A program made the translations under genes and the position numbers. Positions 1 to 8,955 of a stretch of 53,944 nt of DNA are shown piece by piece. How positions within the stretch are numbered: position 1 is the first letter of the stretch; each line of letters begins with the position of its first letter. Where the stretch lies: positions 1 to 53,944 of the forward strand of contig CAIUOG010000089.1 in assembly GCA_903900705.1 (NCBI GenBank), given 5' to 3'. The notes below the pieces were generated by a model. The model had not been told where the DNA came from. It worked only from the letters and a program-made list of their open reading frames with translations, and ran no database searches. Source of the DNA: an uncultured Acidobacteriia bacterium (GTDB lineage Bacteria > Acidobacteriota > Terriglobia > Bryobacterales > Bryobacteraceae).

Positions 1-524
1 ACCGGGTTCTCTTTGTCCAGCACAAACACGTCAAAATCATGGCGGGGACCATGCCCCGGAGCAAGGCCGGCGCCTTTCGGAATCGTCACCACTTTGTCGT
101 TCACGACGGCGAGGCCTGGGCCGAAGCTCTTCTCCCGCCAGCCCAGCCCGATCATGTCGTTATAAGCGGGCCAGTTCAGAAACGCATTGTTCGCGGCATG
201 GAAGACTACCAGACCGCCACCGCCCGAAACGTACTTTGCCAGTTCCGCTTCCTGCGCCGGCAGCCAGCGCCGGCCGTCCGCCAGATGGCCGCCGTTGAAA
301 TTGTTGATCACGACGTCATAACCAGCGAGGGGCTTCCACTCGGGATAGGTGACGACGTCCACCGTGAAACGACCGGAACCTTCGAGGATGGAGCGGATTC
401 CGCGCGTCCCGGCGGCCCAGTCATGATTGTTCGCGCCATCAATGATGAGCGCCGTCAGTTTGCGCTCCGCACCGGAGCAGAGGGCACAAAAGGAAAGCAG
501 CAACAGGGTTAAGCGATTTTTCAT
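1..524 (-). CDS. ThuA-like domain protein, 3' end beyond window
   Basis: An open minus-strand frame starts at an ATG (524-522) and runs off the left edge after 174 codons with no stop, so the gene is partial. It begins with a signal-peptide-like stretch (MKNRLTLLLLSFCALCSG), followed by LTALIIDGANNHDW and, near residue 100, GGGGLVVFHAANNAF. This order is typical of ThuA/trehalose-utilisation-like domains (class I glutamine-amidotransferase fold), common as exported proteins in acidobacteria and planctomycetes. The substrate is unknown. The gene is divergent from the RND operon with only about 23 bp between start codons, so promoters must overlap the coding starts. Confidence 0.7.
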   Translation of the reverse strand, partial: MKNRLTLLLLSFCALCSGAERKLTALIIDGANNHDWAAGTRGIRSILEGSGRFTVDVVTYPEWKPLAGYDVVINNFNGGHLADGRRWLPAQEAELAKYVSGGGGLVVFHAANNAFLNWPAYNDMIGLGWREKSFGPGLAVVNDKVVTIPKGAGLAPGHGPRHDFDVFVLDKENP

Positions 525-547
525 CACAGCACCATATACTTTATCCA

Positions 548-1945
548 GTGAGCCGTCAGTCCGTGGCAGGATTCTTCCTTGCCGTCGCCAGTCTTCAGGT
601 CAGTTGCATCAAATACCAGCCGCATGAACTGAATCCGGTTCAGACGGAGCGGCAGTTCCGCGCGCGGACGCTTGCCAACCCCGGTCTGGCAAGTTTCGTT
701 CACGCGCAGGCGGGCCTCGGCGAGTTGCCATGGCCACCAGCGAAACTGACGCCGGAGACACTCACCTGGATTGCTTATTACTTCCATCCGGCCATTGAGG
801 CCTCCCGCGCCAAGGTCGCCGCGGCCGACGCCGCCGTACAGACCGCGGGCCAGCGTGTGAACCCGGCGCTGTCCGCGGAAGGCGGCTACAACAAGACGCC
901 CGATTCGGTGTCCACCTGGGCGGTCTCGCCAGCCTTTACCATCGAAACCGCCGGCAAACGGGGCTACCGGATTCTGGAAGCGCAGAAGCTTGCCGAAGCG
1001 GCGCGCATCGCCGTCTGGGAGAGCGCCTGGCAGGTTCGCGGTGAACTACGGAAGGCGCTGACGGCGCGTTGGGCCGCGGACAGCAAACTCGAACTGCTGC
1101 GCGGAGAAGAGAGTATCCGGAAGGAGATTGACGCCATCTACCAGAAGCGCCTGGAAGCGGGCGAGGCCTCGAATCCGGAACTCGCGGCCGCCCGTTCCGA
1201 GCTGGCCGCGCTGGCGGTGAGCATCAGCAATGCGGAGGGAGAGCAGGCCACGGCGCTCGCCGCGATTGCGGAGGCGACCGGGTTACCACTTTCCGCACTC
1301 CGGGAAACACCGCTCGATCTTACGGCTTTCTCGAATCCCACCAGCCCGGACGCGCTGCCATTGCTGCAGGTGGAACGCGCCGGGTTGCTGCATCGCGCCG
1401 ATATCCGGCGTTCTCTGGTGGAATATGCGGCTATCGATGCGCGACTTCGTCTTGCGCTGGCGAACCAGTATCCGAACATCACCCTGAGCCCGTCTTACAC
1501 GTTCCAGGAAGGCTTCCCGGCCTACGCGCTGGGTTCCATTCTGGAGACGCTGCCGGTCTTCCACCGGAATCAGGGGCCCATCGCCGAACAGGAAGCGGCG
1601 CGCCGCGAGGCAGAGGCCAGGCTCCAGGCGCTGCAGGCGCGGGTCGCCGGAGAAACCGAAGCGGCGCTCACGCAGTACCGGGTAGCGGTTCAGGAATGGA
1701 TTGTCGCCCGCGACACGCATTTGCAGGCACAGCACCGGCGGGAAATCGCCGTGCAGGCTGCGTTCCGCGCGGGCGAAGCTGACCGGCTGGACCTTACACA
1801 GGCCCGGCTGCTGACCCTCGCCGCACAGCATGCCATGCTGGACGCGCTGGGCCGCGCGCAAACCGCCCTCGCGGCGCTGGAAGACGCCGTCCAGGCCCCC
1901 TTAAGCGGAGGCCTTCCCACGCCCCGCCCGGAGACAACGAATTGA
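548..1945 (+). CDS. Outer-membrane efflux lipoprotein, TolC/CusC (NodT) family
   Basis: Outer-membrane channel of a tripartite RND efflux system, 465 aa, with a GTG start. A short hydrophobic leader ends in the lipobox LQVSC, so it is probably lipidated. The body has the long Ala/Glu/Arg-rich heptad segments of the two OEP repeats, such as the LAAARSELAALA stretch and the EAALTQYRVAVQEW stretch. It is first in a three-gene operon: its stop overlaps the TTG start of the adaptor, and the pump follows 5 bp after the adaptor. A second in-frame GTG at 563 is an alternative start that keeps the lipobox. Confidence 0.85.
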   Translation: MSRQSVAGFFLAVASLQVSCIKYQPHELNPVQTERQFRARTLANPGLASFVHAQAGLGELPWPPAKLTPETLTWIAYYFHPAIEASRAKVAAADAAVQTAGQRVNPALSAEGGYNKTPDSVSTWAVSPAFTIETAGKRGYRILEAQKLAEAARIAVWESAWQVRGELRKALTARWAADSKLELLRGEESIRKEIDAIYQKRLEAGEASNPELAAARSELAALAVSISNAEGEQATALAAIAEATGLPLSALRETPLDLTAFSNPTSPDALPLLQVERAGLLHRADIRRSLVEYAAIDARLRLALANQYPNITLSPSYTFQEGFPAYALGSILETLPVFHRNQGPIAEQEAARREAEARLQALQARVAGETEAALTQYRVAVQEWIVARDTHLQAQHRREIAVQAAFRAGEADRLDLTQARLLTLAAQHAMLDALGRAQTALAALEDAVQAPLSGGLPTPRPETTN

Positions 1946-3135
1946 GACCGACCGCCTTCATTTTCTGCCTGATCGCATCGCTCACCGTGGCATGCCGGGC
2001 CAAAGACGACGCCGCGACGAAGACGCCGGACGCGCCCGCCGCGAAACAGGCCGATAACGACGACGATAACGGCCCCGGCGTCACACTCAAAGCCGATGCC
2101 CAGGCGCGCGCCGGCATCCAGGTTCTGGCCCTTGAAGAGACCGACCTGCAGCCCGAACTGATCGCTTACGGGAAGCTGGAAGAGGACCCGTCTGGATCTT
2201 TCGTGGTCCGCGCGCCGTACTCGGGAACTCTGCGCCTTGCGCCAGGCCGCGCCTGGCCCGCGCTGGGCCAGACACTGCCGGACCGGAATGCCTTTGGTGA
2301 GCTGGAACCCCGGCTGCAGTATGCGGATCGAATCACGGTCTCCACACAACTGGCGGGCGCGCGCGCCGACCTCAACACCGCTACAGCCGCCGTCGCGGCC
2401 GCGCAGACGGCCTACACTCGCGCGCTGGCGCTGAATGCGGATAACAAGAATGTCTCCGACCGCGTCGTGCAGGAAGCCACCGCGAAGCTGACGGCTGAAA
2501 AGATTCGCGAAGCTGCCGCCCGATACCTGATACAGGTTCTGGAAAATCCCCCGACGGTCCACCCGGTGGTTGCCGAGCGCGGTGGTGACGTGCTCGAAGT
2601 GCTGGCCCAGCCCGGCGAGGTGATCGAACAGGGCGCGCCGATCGTGCGCCTCGGTCATCTGGACCGCCTGCTGGCCCGCATCGAACTGGCCGCGGGAGAG
2701 CGCCAGCCCCCCGCCGGTGCGCCCACTCGCATCGTGCCTGCCGGATTTGAAGACCAGGCGCCGCTGCCCGCGGAACGGGTGGCCGCCGTCAGCGGCACCA
2801 CGCTGCTCTACCGGCTTTCCCGGACGCTGCCCGGCCTGCGCCCCGGCGCCGCCGTCACCGCTCATTTCACGCTCCCCGCCCATGGGGAACAGAAGGGTGG
2901 GGACGGGGTGCTGATTCCCCGCTCCGCCATCGTGCAGCAGGATGGCCGCCAGTGGGTCTACGTGCAGTCCAAAGCCGACCGTTTCACCCGCAGGCCGGTG
3001 TCCACCGACCGGCCCGTGCAGGCCGGCTACATCGTCACGCGTGGGTTTGAAAGCGGGGACAAACTGGTGGTGACGGGCGCACAGACGCTGCTTTCCGAAG
3101 AGTTCAAATCGAAGAACGAGGCGGATACCAACTAG
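1942..3135 (+). CDS. RND efflux periplasmic adaptor (HlyD/CusB-like)
   Basis: Membrane-fusion subunit linking the inner-membrane pump to the channel, 397 aa. The TTG start overlaps the preceding stop (TTGA). The leader ends in lipobox LTVAC, then comes a low-complexity acidic linker (KQADNDDDNGPG). The biotinyl-lipoyl halves are visible around ELIAYGKLEEDPSGSFVVRAP and VVAERGGDVLEVLAQPGEVIEQGAP. A short alpha-hairpin lies between them, and a barrel plus membrane-proximal end follows (PRSAIVQQDGRQWVYV). The region before GKLEED lacks an obvious Met/His metal motif, so the substrate cannot be assigned. It ends in TAG. Confidence 0.85.
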   Translation: MRPTAFIFCLIASLTVACRAKDDAATKTPDAPAAKQADNDDDNGPGVTLKADAQARAGIQVLALEETDLQPELIAYGKLEEDPSGSFVVRAPYSGTLRLAPGRAWPALGQTLPDRNAFGELEPRLQYADRITVSTQLAGARADLNTATAAVAAAQTAYTRALALNADNKNVSDRVVQEATAKLTAEKIREAAARYLIQVLENPPTVHPVVAERGGDVLEVLAQPGEVIEQGAPIVRLGHLDRLLARIELAAGERQPPAGAPTRIVPAGFEDQAPLPAERVAAVSGTTLLYRLSRTLPGLRPGAAVTAHFTLPAHGEQKGGDGVLIPRSAIVQQDGRQWVYVQSKADRFTRRPVSTDRPVQAGYIVTRGFESGDKLVVTGAQTLLSEEFKSKNEADTN

Positions 3136-3140
3136 CGGCC

Positions 3141-6100
3141 ATGCTGTCGAAACTGGTTGAACTCTCCATCCGATTCCGCGGCGTCGTGATCGCCATCGCC
3201 TGCGTGATCGCGGCCTACGGTTACTACACCATCCAGAACGCGAAGTTCGACGTCTATCCCGAGTTCGCACCCCCCCAGGTGGTGGTCCAGACGGAAGCGC
3301 CTGGCCTCTCCTCACAGGACGTGGAAAGCCTGGTGACGCGCCCCATCGAATCGGCCCTGAACGGCACGCCGAATCTCGCGGCGCTGCGCTCGAATTCCAT
3401 TCAGGGACTCTCCGTAGTGGTCGCCACATTCGAAGACCAGATCGACGTCTATCGTGCCCGGCAAATGGTTTCGGAACGCATGACCGAAGCGGCGGCGCAA
3501 CTGCCGCAGGGCGTCCAGGCGCCCTCCATGGCGCCGCTCGTCGGGGCCACCAGCCTCACGCTGATCGTCGGCCTCACCTCAGACGTCCGCAGCCCCATGG
3601 AACTTCGGACGTTTGCCGACTGGACCATGCGCCCCCGGCTGCTCGGCGTAAAAGGCGTGGCGCGTGTGGCGATCTTTGGCGGCGACATCCGGCAGTTGCA
3701 GATTCAGCTGCATCCGGGTCGTCTGGCCACTTACGGACTCTCCATGACGGACGTTACGACGGCCGCCCGCAACGCGACCGGACTGCGCGGCGCGGGTTTC
3801 ATCGAGACGGATTCGCAGCGCGTGGTGCTGCAGACGCAGGGCCAGTCGCTGACGCCGGAAGAGCTGGGGGAAGTGGTGCTCTCGTCGAAGAACGGCCGCA
3901 CCATCCGGATGAAAGATGTCGCCTTCGTCACCAACGGCGCGGAACCCAAAATCGGCGACGCCACCATCGCCGGCAAGCAGGGCGTCATGATCCATATCAG
4001 CGGGCAGTACGGCGCCAATACCGTGGAAGTGACGCGGGCTATTGAAGAGGCGCTCGACGAACTGAAGCCCGCCATCGCCGGCCAGAACATCAAGCTCTAT
4101 GGCGACCTCTTCCGCCCCGCCAATTTTATTACCGAAGCGATTCGGAACATCGGGAATTCGCTGCTGCTGGGCGCGGTGCTGGTGGGGCTGGTGCTGCTGC
4201 TGTTCCTGTTCAATTTCCGGGTGGCGTTCATCTCGCTGACGGCCATTCCGCTCTCGCTTTTCGTCGCCGTGATCCTGCTGGACCGCTGGGGCGTGAGTCT
4301 CAACACGCTCACGCTGGGCGGCCTCGCGATTGCCATCGGCGAAGTGGTGGACGATGCGATTATTGACGCGGAGAATATCTTCCGCCGATTACGCGAGGCC
4401 CCCAAGCCGCTCTCCGCCGCCGACGTTTTCCGCATCGTTCGCGACGCCTCAGTGGAGGTGCGCAGCGCGGTGGTCTACGCCACCTTCGTGGTTGCGCTGG
4501 TCTTTCTGCCGGTGCTGGCGCTTTCGGGCGTGCAGGGGCGACTGTTCGCTCCGCTCGCCTGGAGCTACATTCTGGCCATCATGGCAAGCCTGGTGGTGGC
4601 GCTCACGCTGACGCCCGCCATGTGTTTTGCGATGCTGCCGGGTGTGCTGGATAAGGTCCGGGAGCCCGCCTTCGTCCAGCGCCTGAAGACCGGCTATGGG
4701 CATTTAGTGGAGCGCCTTGCGGGGCATACCCGCCTCATCATTTTCGCGACCGTGGCGCTTTGCGTTGCCGCCGGATGTCTGGTCCCGTTTATGGGCGGCG
4801 AGTTCCTGCCGGAAATGCGCGAAGGGCACTTCATTGTCCACATGAATCTGTTGCCAGGAACGTCTCTGAAAGAGACCGTGCGGGTGGGCACCATCGTGAC
4901 CAAAGAGTTATACAAGAACCCCGGTGTCCGCCTGGTCTCCCAACAAATTGGCCGCGCGGAACTGGGTGATGATACCGAAGGCGTGCACTCCAGCGAGGTG
5001 CATATCGACCTGAAACCGGGCGTGATTCAGGACCCCGAAAAGACGGAAGACGAACTCCGGAAGATTGTCGCCAACGTGCCGGGACCCGCTGTTTCCATCA
5101 ACCCGTTCCTCACCGAACGCATGGACGAAATCATCGCGGGCAGTACGGCGCAGGTGGTGGTGAACGTTTTCGGTGACGATCTGGATGTGCTGGATCAGAA
5201 GGCCAACGAAATTTCAAAGGTTCTGAGCAGCGTGAAGGGCTCGACCGATGTGCGCGTGGAGTCGCCGCCGGGAACGCCGCAGGTGACCATCCGCCTGCGG
5301 CAGGACCGCCTGCGGCAGTATGGCTTCCAGCCCGGTGTTTTGCTCGAAGAAATTCGGTCGGCTTATCAGGGCGCGCAGGTGGGTGAGATCCACGAAAAGG
5401 AGCGCGTTTTCACGGTGGCGGTGATTCTGGACGAGGCCTCGCGCACGGACGTGAGCGGCATTGGCAAGCTCACGTTTCAGAATGCCGAGGGCACTCGCGT
5501 CCAGCTCAGCGAACTGGCCGATATCGAGCTGAGCGCGGGGCGCTACAACATTCCGCATACGGGCACCCGACGCCGTCAGACCGTTGGTTGCGACGTGCAG
5601 GGGCGGGATCTGGCTTCGTTCGTGGCAGAGCTCCGCAAGACCATCGGACAGAAGGTACAGTTGCCGGCCGCGAGCTACATCACGGTGGGCGGGGCCTCGC
5701 AGGCACGCGAGGCCGCTCAGAAGGAAATTCTTACGTGGTCGCTGGTGGCCGGGGCAGGCATCATCATGCTGCTGTCGATTGTGTTTCAGAACCTGCGGAA
5801 CATGCTGCTGGTGCTGGCCAATCTGCCGTTCGCGCTGGTGGGCGGCGTGGCGGCGGTGGCGATGACGGGCAATATCCTCTCGGTGGGGTCGCTGGTGGGC
5901 TTCGTGACGTTGTTCGGCATCACGATGCGCAATTCCATCATGATGATTTCGCACTTCGAACACCTGGTGCATCACGAGGGCGAAACATGGGGCATGCGCG
6001 CTGTAATCCGCGGATCTTCCGAACGCCTGACGCCGGTGCTGATGACCGCGATTGTGACGGCACTGGGTCTGTTACCGCTGGCCGTTGGTTCCGGCGCGGG

Positions 6101-6230
6101 CCGGGAAATCGAGGGCCCGATGGCGCTGGTGATTCTGGGCGGGCTGGGAACTTCCACCGTGCTGAACCTGCTGGTGCTGCCGGCGCTTGCCCTGCACTAT
6201 GGGAATTTCAAAAAGCGGAACGAGTTCTAG
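3141..6230 (+). CDS. RND efflux permease, CzcA/CusA (HME-RND) family
   Basis: Proton-driven inner-membrane pump of 1029 aa, the normal length for the family. The N-terminus has one TM and the early porter motif DVYPEFAPPQVVVQTEAPG. Two sets of TM segments are separated by a large periplasmic loop. The charged TM4 motif reads AIGEVVDDAIIDAEN (residues 398-412), with D404 and E411 in the positions of the proton-relay acids of CzcA. It matches the AIGx3DAAx3xEN layout of Cu/Ag pumps better than the DFGx3DGA of Zn/Co/Cd pumps, but carries extra acids (E401, D405, D409). Metal efflux is likely; the ion is unknown. Its stop shares a palindromic CTAG with the convergent gene. Confidence 0.85.
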   Translation: MLSKLVELSIRFRGVVIAIACVIAAYGYYTIQNAKFDVYPEFAPPQVVVQTEAPGLSSQDVESLVTRPIESALNGTPNLAALRSNSIQGLSVVVATFEDQIDVYRARQMVSERMTEAAAQLPQGVQAPSMAPLVGATSLTLIVGLTSDVRSPMELRTFADWTMRPRLLGVKGVARVAIFGGDIRQLQIQLHPGRLATYGLSMTDVTTAARNATGLRGAGFIETDSQRVVLQTQGQSLTPEELGEVVLSSKNGRTIRMKDVAFVTNGAEPKIGDATIAGKQGVMIHISGQYGANTVEVTRAIEEALDELKPAIAGQNIKLYGDLFRPANFITEAIRNIGNSLLLGAVLVGLVLLLFLFNFRVAFISLTAIPLSLFVAVILLDRWGVSLNTLTLGGLAIAIGEVVDDAIIDAENIFRRLREAPKPLSAADVFRIVRDASVEVRSAVVYATFVVALVFLPVLALSGVQGRLFAPLAWSYILAIMASLVVALTLTPAMCFAMLPGVLDKVREPAFVQRLKTGYGHLVERLAGHTRLIIFATVALCVAAGCLVPFMGGEFLPEMREGHFIVHMNLLPGTSLKETVRVGTIVTKELYKNPGVRLVSQQIGRAELGDDTEGVHSSEVHIDLKPGVIQDPEKTEDELRKIVANVPGPAVSINPFLTERMDEIIAGSTAQVVVNVFGDDLDVLDQKANEISKVLSSVKGSTDVRVESPPGTPQVTIRLRQDRLRQYGFQPGVLLEEIRSAYQGAQVGEIHEKERVFTVAVILDEASRTDVSGIGKLTFQNAEGTRVQLSELADIELSAGRYNIPHTGTRRRQTVGCDVQGRDLASFVAELRKTIGQKVQLPAASYITVGGASQAREAAQKEILTWSLVAGAGIIMLLSIVFQNLRNMLLVLANLPFALVGGVAAVAMTGNILSVGSLVGFVTLFGITMRNSIMMISHFEHLVHHEGETWGMRAVIRGSSERLTPVLMTAIVTALGLLPLAVGSGAGREIEGPMALVILGGLGTSTVLNLLVLPALALHYGNFKKRNEF

Positions 6231-6934
6231 CGGAGGATTCCGGCGGAGGAGTCAACGCCCCTGACCACCAGCCAGACACTGAGCGCGAGTTCCGCAACAA
6301 AACCCGGCAGCAGCAGCCACGGAAACAGCACCTTCCCTGCAAACGAAGGCGACAGAACCTGAGCCACGCTGTAGACCACATACCCCGCGCCGGCGATCAG
6401 CAGCAGGATGCCCAGACTTCGAGGCAGATATCCGGATTTCCCGACCAGATATCCGAAGACCACAGTGCAGCAGCCAAAGAAGAGCAGACTCGCGCCATAC
6501 CCGTAATCATGCATAGCCAGGGCCAGCCAGACCATCGCGTTCACCTGCTTCGGTTCGAAGGCTTCGGCGAGATACTCAGCCCGCCCCGCAATCACGGCCG
6601 CCGCAATCAGGAACAGCTTCGAGACGCTGTAGACAGCAACAAAGGTCAGGCGGAAGAAGGCCCCCAAAAGGGCGAGGTTTCGGCTGACAGGCTCCAGCAA
6701 CCGGAATAGGATCAGCGCAAGGGCCACGTCGCAAGCGCAGGTGACGAACTCAACCGCAATCCCCGCACGAAAGAGTGCTTCCGAACTGCGAAGGTTGTGA
6801 ACCGTCGCGGCCGGATCACCCGGTACCAGGAGCGTCCCGCGAACGAAGGCTTCTCCAAACAGAGCGGCCAGAATGACGAACAGATACAGGGCTCCGCCCG
6901 TGCGGGCATAAGTCCGCAGTGATGTTTCCGGCAT
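6227..6934 (-). CDS. DUF4386 family membrane protein
   Basis: A 235-aa protein with about six hydrophobic segments. The order of features (YARTGGALYLFVILAALFGE at the start, a RAGIAVEFVTCACDVALALI segment, then LLGAFFRLTFVAVYSVSK) is that of DUF4386 integral membrane proteins. The function is unknown. It is convergent with the RND pump, sharing the last 4 bases (CTAG). Confidence 0.75.
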   Translation of the reverse strand: MPETSLRTYARTGGALYLFVILAALFGEAFVRGTLLVPGDPAATVHNLRSSEALFRAGIAVEFVTCACDVALALILFRLLEPVSRNLALLGAFFRLTFVAVYSVSKLFLIAAAVIAGRAEYLAEAFEPKQVNAMVWLALAMHDYGYGASLLFFGCCTVVFGYLVGKSGYLPRSLGILLLIAGAGYVVYSVAQVLSPSFAGKVLFPWLLLPGFVAELALSVWLVVRGVDSSAGILR

Positions 6935-6979
6935 GGGGAGGAATACGAAATCCGCAGCCGTAGTGTTCGGCGGGGAAAA

Positions 6980-8095
6980 TCAGGCTTCGCGCGGGACCAC
7001 GGCGGCGGAGACGGGATTCCCGCCCATGGGGAAGACCGTGAACAGCGGTTTGGTGCGGGTCGCTTTGTCGAGCACGGTTTGCATGCGGGCCACGGCGACG
7101 TCGCCGGAATCCTCGCTGATCACGAGGGCGTACTCCTCATCCGGCGTCAGCAGGACTTCACCCGGCTTACCGCCGACGTGAACGGATGCGGCGAGGTGAC
7201 GGGTGTCGATATCGAGAATCGTCAGATCGCCACTGCCCGGATTCGTCACCAGCAGCAGATTTCGCCGTGCCGATACGGCCATGCCGTGCGGCGTACGCCC
7301 CGCGATGATGGTCTGGTCCACTTCGCTCTGGTACGGGTTGACGATCGCAATGGTGTCCTGGCTGGCGCTGACCGGTCCGGTAACGAACATCTGACCACCG
7401 TTGTCGTTAAAGCTGAATCGCTCCGGGGCAAATGCCAAGGGCAGGCGTGCCAGAAGCGAACCCGTTGCGGAATCGAAGGTGACGATCTGTTTCGATTCGG
7501 GAAGACCGGCGAGGATCATCCTGCCGTCCTTCCGGAACTGGATGACCCCGCAGGCGGAACCGGCGGCGGATTGCCCGGCGATTTTGCAATCCGGCAGAGA
7601 GATGCGCGTAATGGTTTCCGGCCCGGCCACCGCCGCCATGTTGTCCGAAACCGCGAGCCCCGCGGGTCGCTCGGGTAGCAGGACCTGCTTCTTCACCTGA
7701 AGACTGATGGGATCGATGAGGCAGAGCGCGCCGGGCTGTTCCGTGATGGCCACCAGCGAGTTCCCGTCTGTGGAGGCGACGGCTGCGACAATCCGGCCGG
7801 GCAGGGAGAGACGGCGGCCCGCTTTGAAATGGGCGAGATCAAGTTCCAGCAGAAGGCGCGCTTCCGGGCAGGTGACAAAAACCCGCGTTCCGACGCGGAG
7901 CACCTGGCCGGGCACCTGATCGAGAGTGATAGTCGTGGCGTGGCGAAATTCCGCGAGGTCGGCAACCGCAATGCCCCGCTCGGCGGCGCTCGCGACGAAG
8001 AGCCACCCGAAGTAGCGGGTGGCGAGTTTGCGGCTGCAGCCGGCGAGAAACGCGGTCGCCAGAAGTGTGCGTCGGGTCAAACCAGAGTTTACCAA
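6980..8095 (-). CDS. YVTN-type beta-propeller lipoprotein
   Basis: A 371-aa exported protein with TTG start. The leader MVNSGLTRRTLLATAFLAGC ends in a lipobox LAGC and has a twin Arg before the hydrophobic stretch. The rest is repeated blades of 40-45 residues with the YncE/YVTN look (DGNSLVAIT, ARRNLLLVTNPGSGDLTILDI, DEEYALVISEDSGDVAVARM). These propellers usually act as surface or periplasmic binding scaffolds; no catalytic residue is visible. It lies 21 bp downstream of the sulfite-oxidase-like gene on the same strand, so the two are probably co-transcribed. Confidence 0.75.
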   Translation of the reverse strand: MVNSGLTRRTLLATAFLAGCSRKLATRYFGWLFVASAAERGIAVADLAEFRHATTITLDQVPGQVLRVGTRVFVTCPEARLLLELDLAHFKAGRRLSLPGRIVAAVASTDGNSLVAITEQPGALCLIDPISLQVKKQVLLPERPAGLAVSDNMAAVAGPETITRISLPDCKIAGQSAAGSACGVIQFRKDGRMILAGLPESKQIVTFDSATGSLLARLPLAFAPERFSFNDNGGQMFVTGPVSASQDTIAIVNPYQSEVDQTIIAGRTPHGMAVSARRNLLLVTNPGSGDLTILDIDTRHLAASVHVGGKPGEVLLTPDEEYALVISEDSGDVAVARMQTVLDKATRTKPLFTVFPMGGNPVSAAVVPREA

Positions 8096-8116
8096 TCCCG
8101 TTTAACCTGCCTGAAA

Positions 8117-8779
8117 CTACCAGCCGTAGCGTTCTTCCGCCCAGGGGTCGCCGCGCCGGTGATAGCCGTTACTCTCCCAGAAGCCGGGCCGGTCGGACGG
8201 CAAAAACTCCACGCCTGACAACCATTTGGCGCTTTTCCAGGCGTAGAGGCGTGGAATGATCAGGCGCGCGGGTCCGCCGTGGTCGAGCGAAATCGGTTCG
8301 CCGTCGTGCGTAAGTGCGACGAGCGCGTCTTCCGCGAGGAAGTCTTCCACGGGCAGGTTGGTGGTAAAGCCGCGGTCATAGCCGTGCGCCAGAACGAACT
8401 TCGCTCCAGCCGGGACGCCGCCGGCGCGCTCCACCAGTTCCCGGGTGGAGACGCCTTCCCAGAGGTTACCGAGACGGCTCCAGCGGGTGACGCAATGGAA
8501 GTCCGAGAAAACACGCGTTCGGGGCAGCGCGTTGAATTCCTCCCACGTCCATTCCACAGGTTCGGCCAGCATCCCGAACAGGCGCAGTTTCCACGTCGAA
8601 GTATCAATTCGCGGTGGTCCGCCGGCGTCGAGCACCGGCCACTTCTTCGTCCTCGACTGACCGGGCGGAATCCGCTCGGCGCGAAACGTATCGGGGCTGA
8701 CGATCACACCGTCCGGCGCGTCTTCGGGACCCTGCACGCGGTCTGACTGGTCCTTACTTCTGTCCATAAAAAAGCTCAT
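8117..8779 (-). CDS. Sulfite-oxidase-like molybdopterin oxidoreductase
   Basis: A 220-aa protein of the sulfite oxidase / oxidoreductase molybdopterin-binding domain family. The expected molybdenum-ligating cysteine is C96 in SDFHCVTRWS, followed by LAHGYDRGFTTNLP and the cofactor-binding segment HGGPARLIIPRLYAWKSAKW. There is no signal peptide and no heme or dimerisation domain, so it is the short form, probably cytoplasmic. The substrate is unknown; related small enzymes reduce oxidised metabolites or methionine sulfoxide. The short spacing to the propeller lipoprotein suggests one transcript. Confidence 0.85.
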   Translation of the reverse strand: MSFFMDRSKDQSDRVQGPEDAPDGVIVSPDTFRAERIPPGQSRTKKWPVLDAGGPPRIDTSTWKLRLFGMLAEPVEWTWEEFNALPRTRVFSDFHCVTRWSRLGNLWEGVSTRELVERAGGVPAGAKFVLAHGYDRGFTTNLPVEDFLAEDALVALTHDGEPISLDHGGPARLIIPRLYAWKSAKWLSGVEFLPSDRPGFWESNGYHRRGDPWAEERYGW

Positions 8780-8955
8780 TCCCTTTCCTGTGGATGCGCT
8801 GTCGAAGGGAATGTCGCAAATATCGTGTCTCCGGAAATTGGTATTCGTCTTGCAGGAGAGAAATCAAATGGAACAGAGAGAAGAATCCGTTTGATGTCAA
8901 CGATTTTGGGGTGTACCATGTTATTCATCCTCCCGATACGGGGGGCTGGGCGGCC

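Noticed and set aside
1690-3429. 579-codon open frame opposite the RND operon
   Set aside because: Antisense of the adaptor gene, with poor composition and no recognisable motif.
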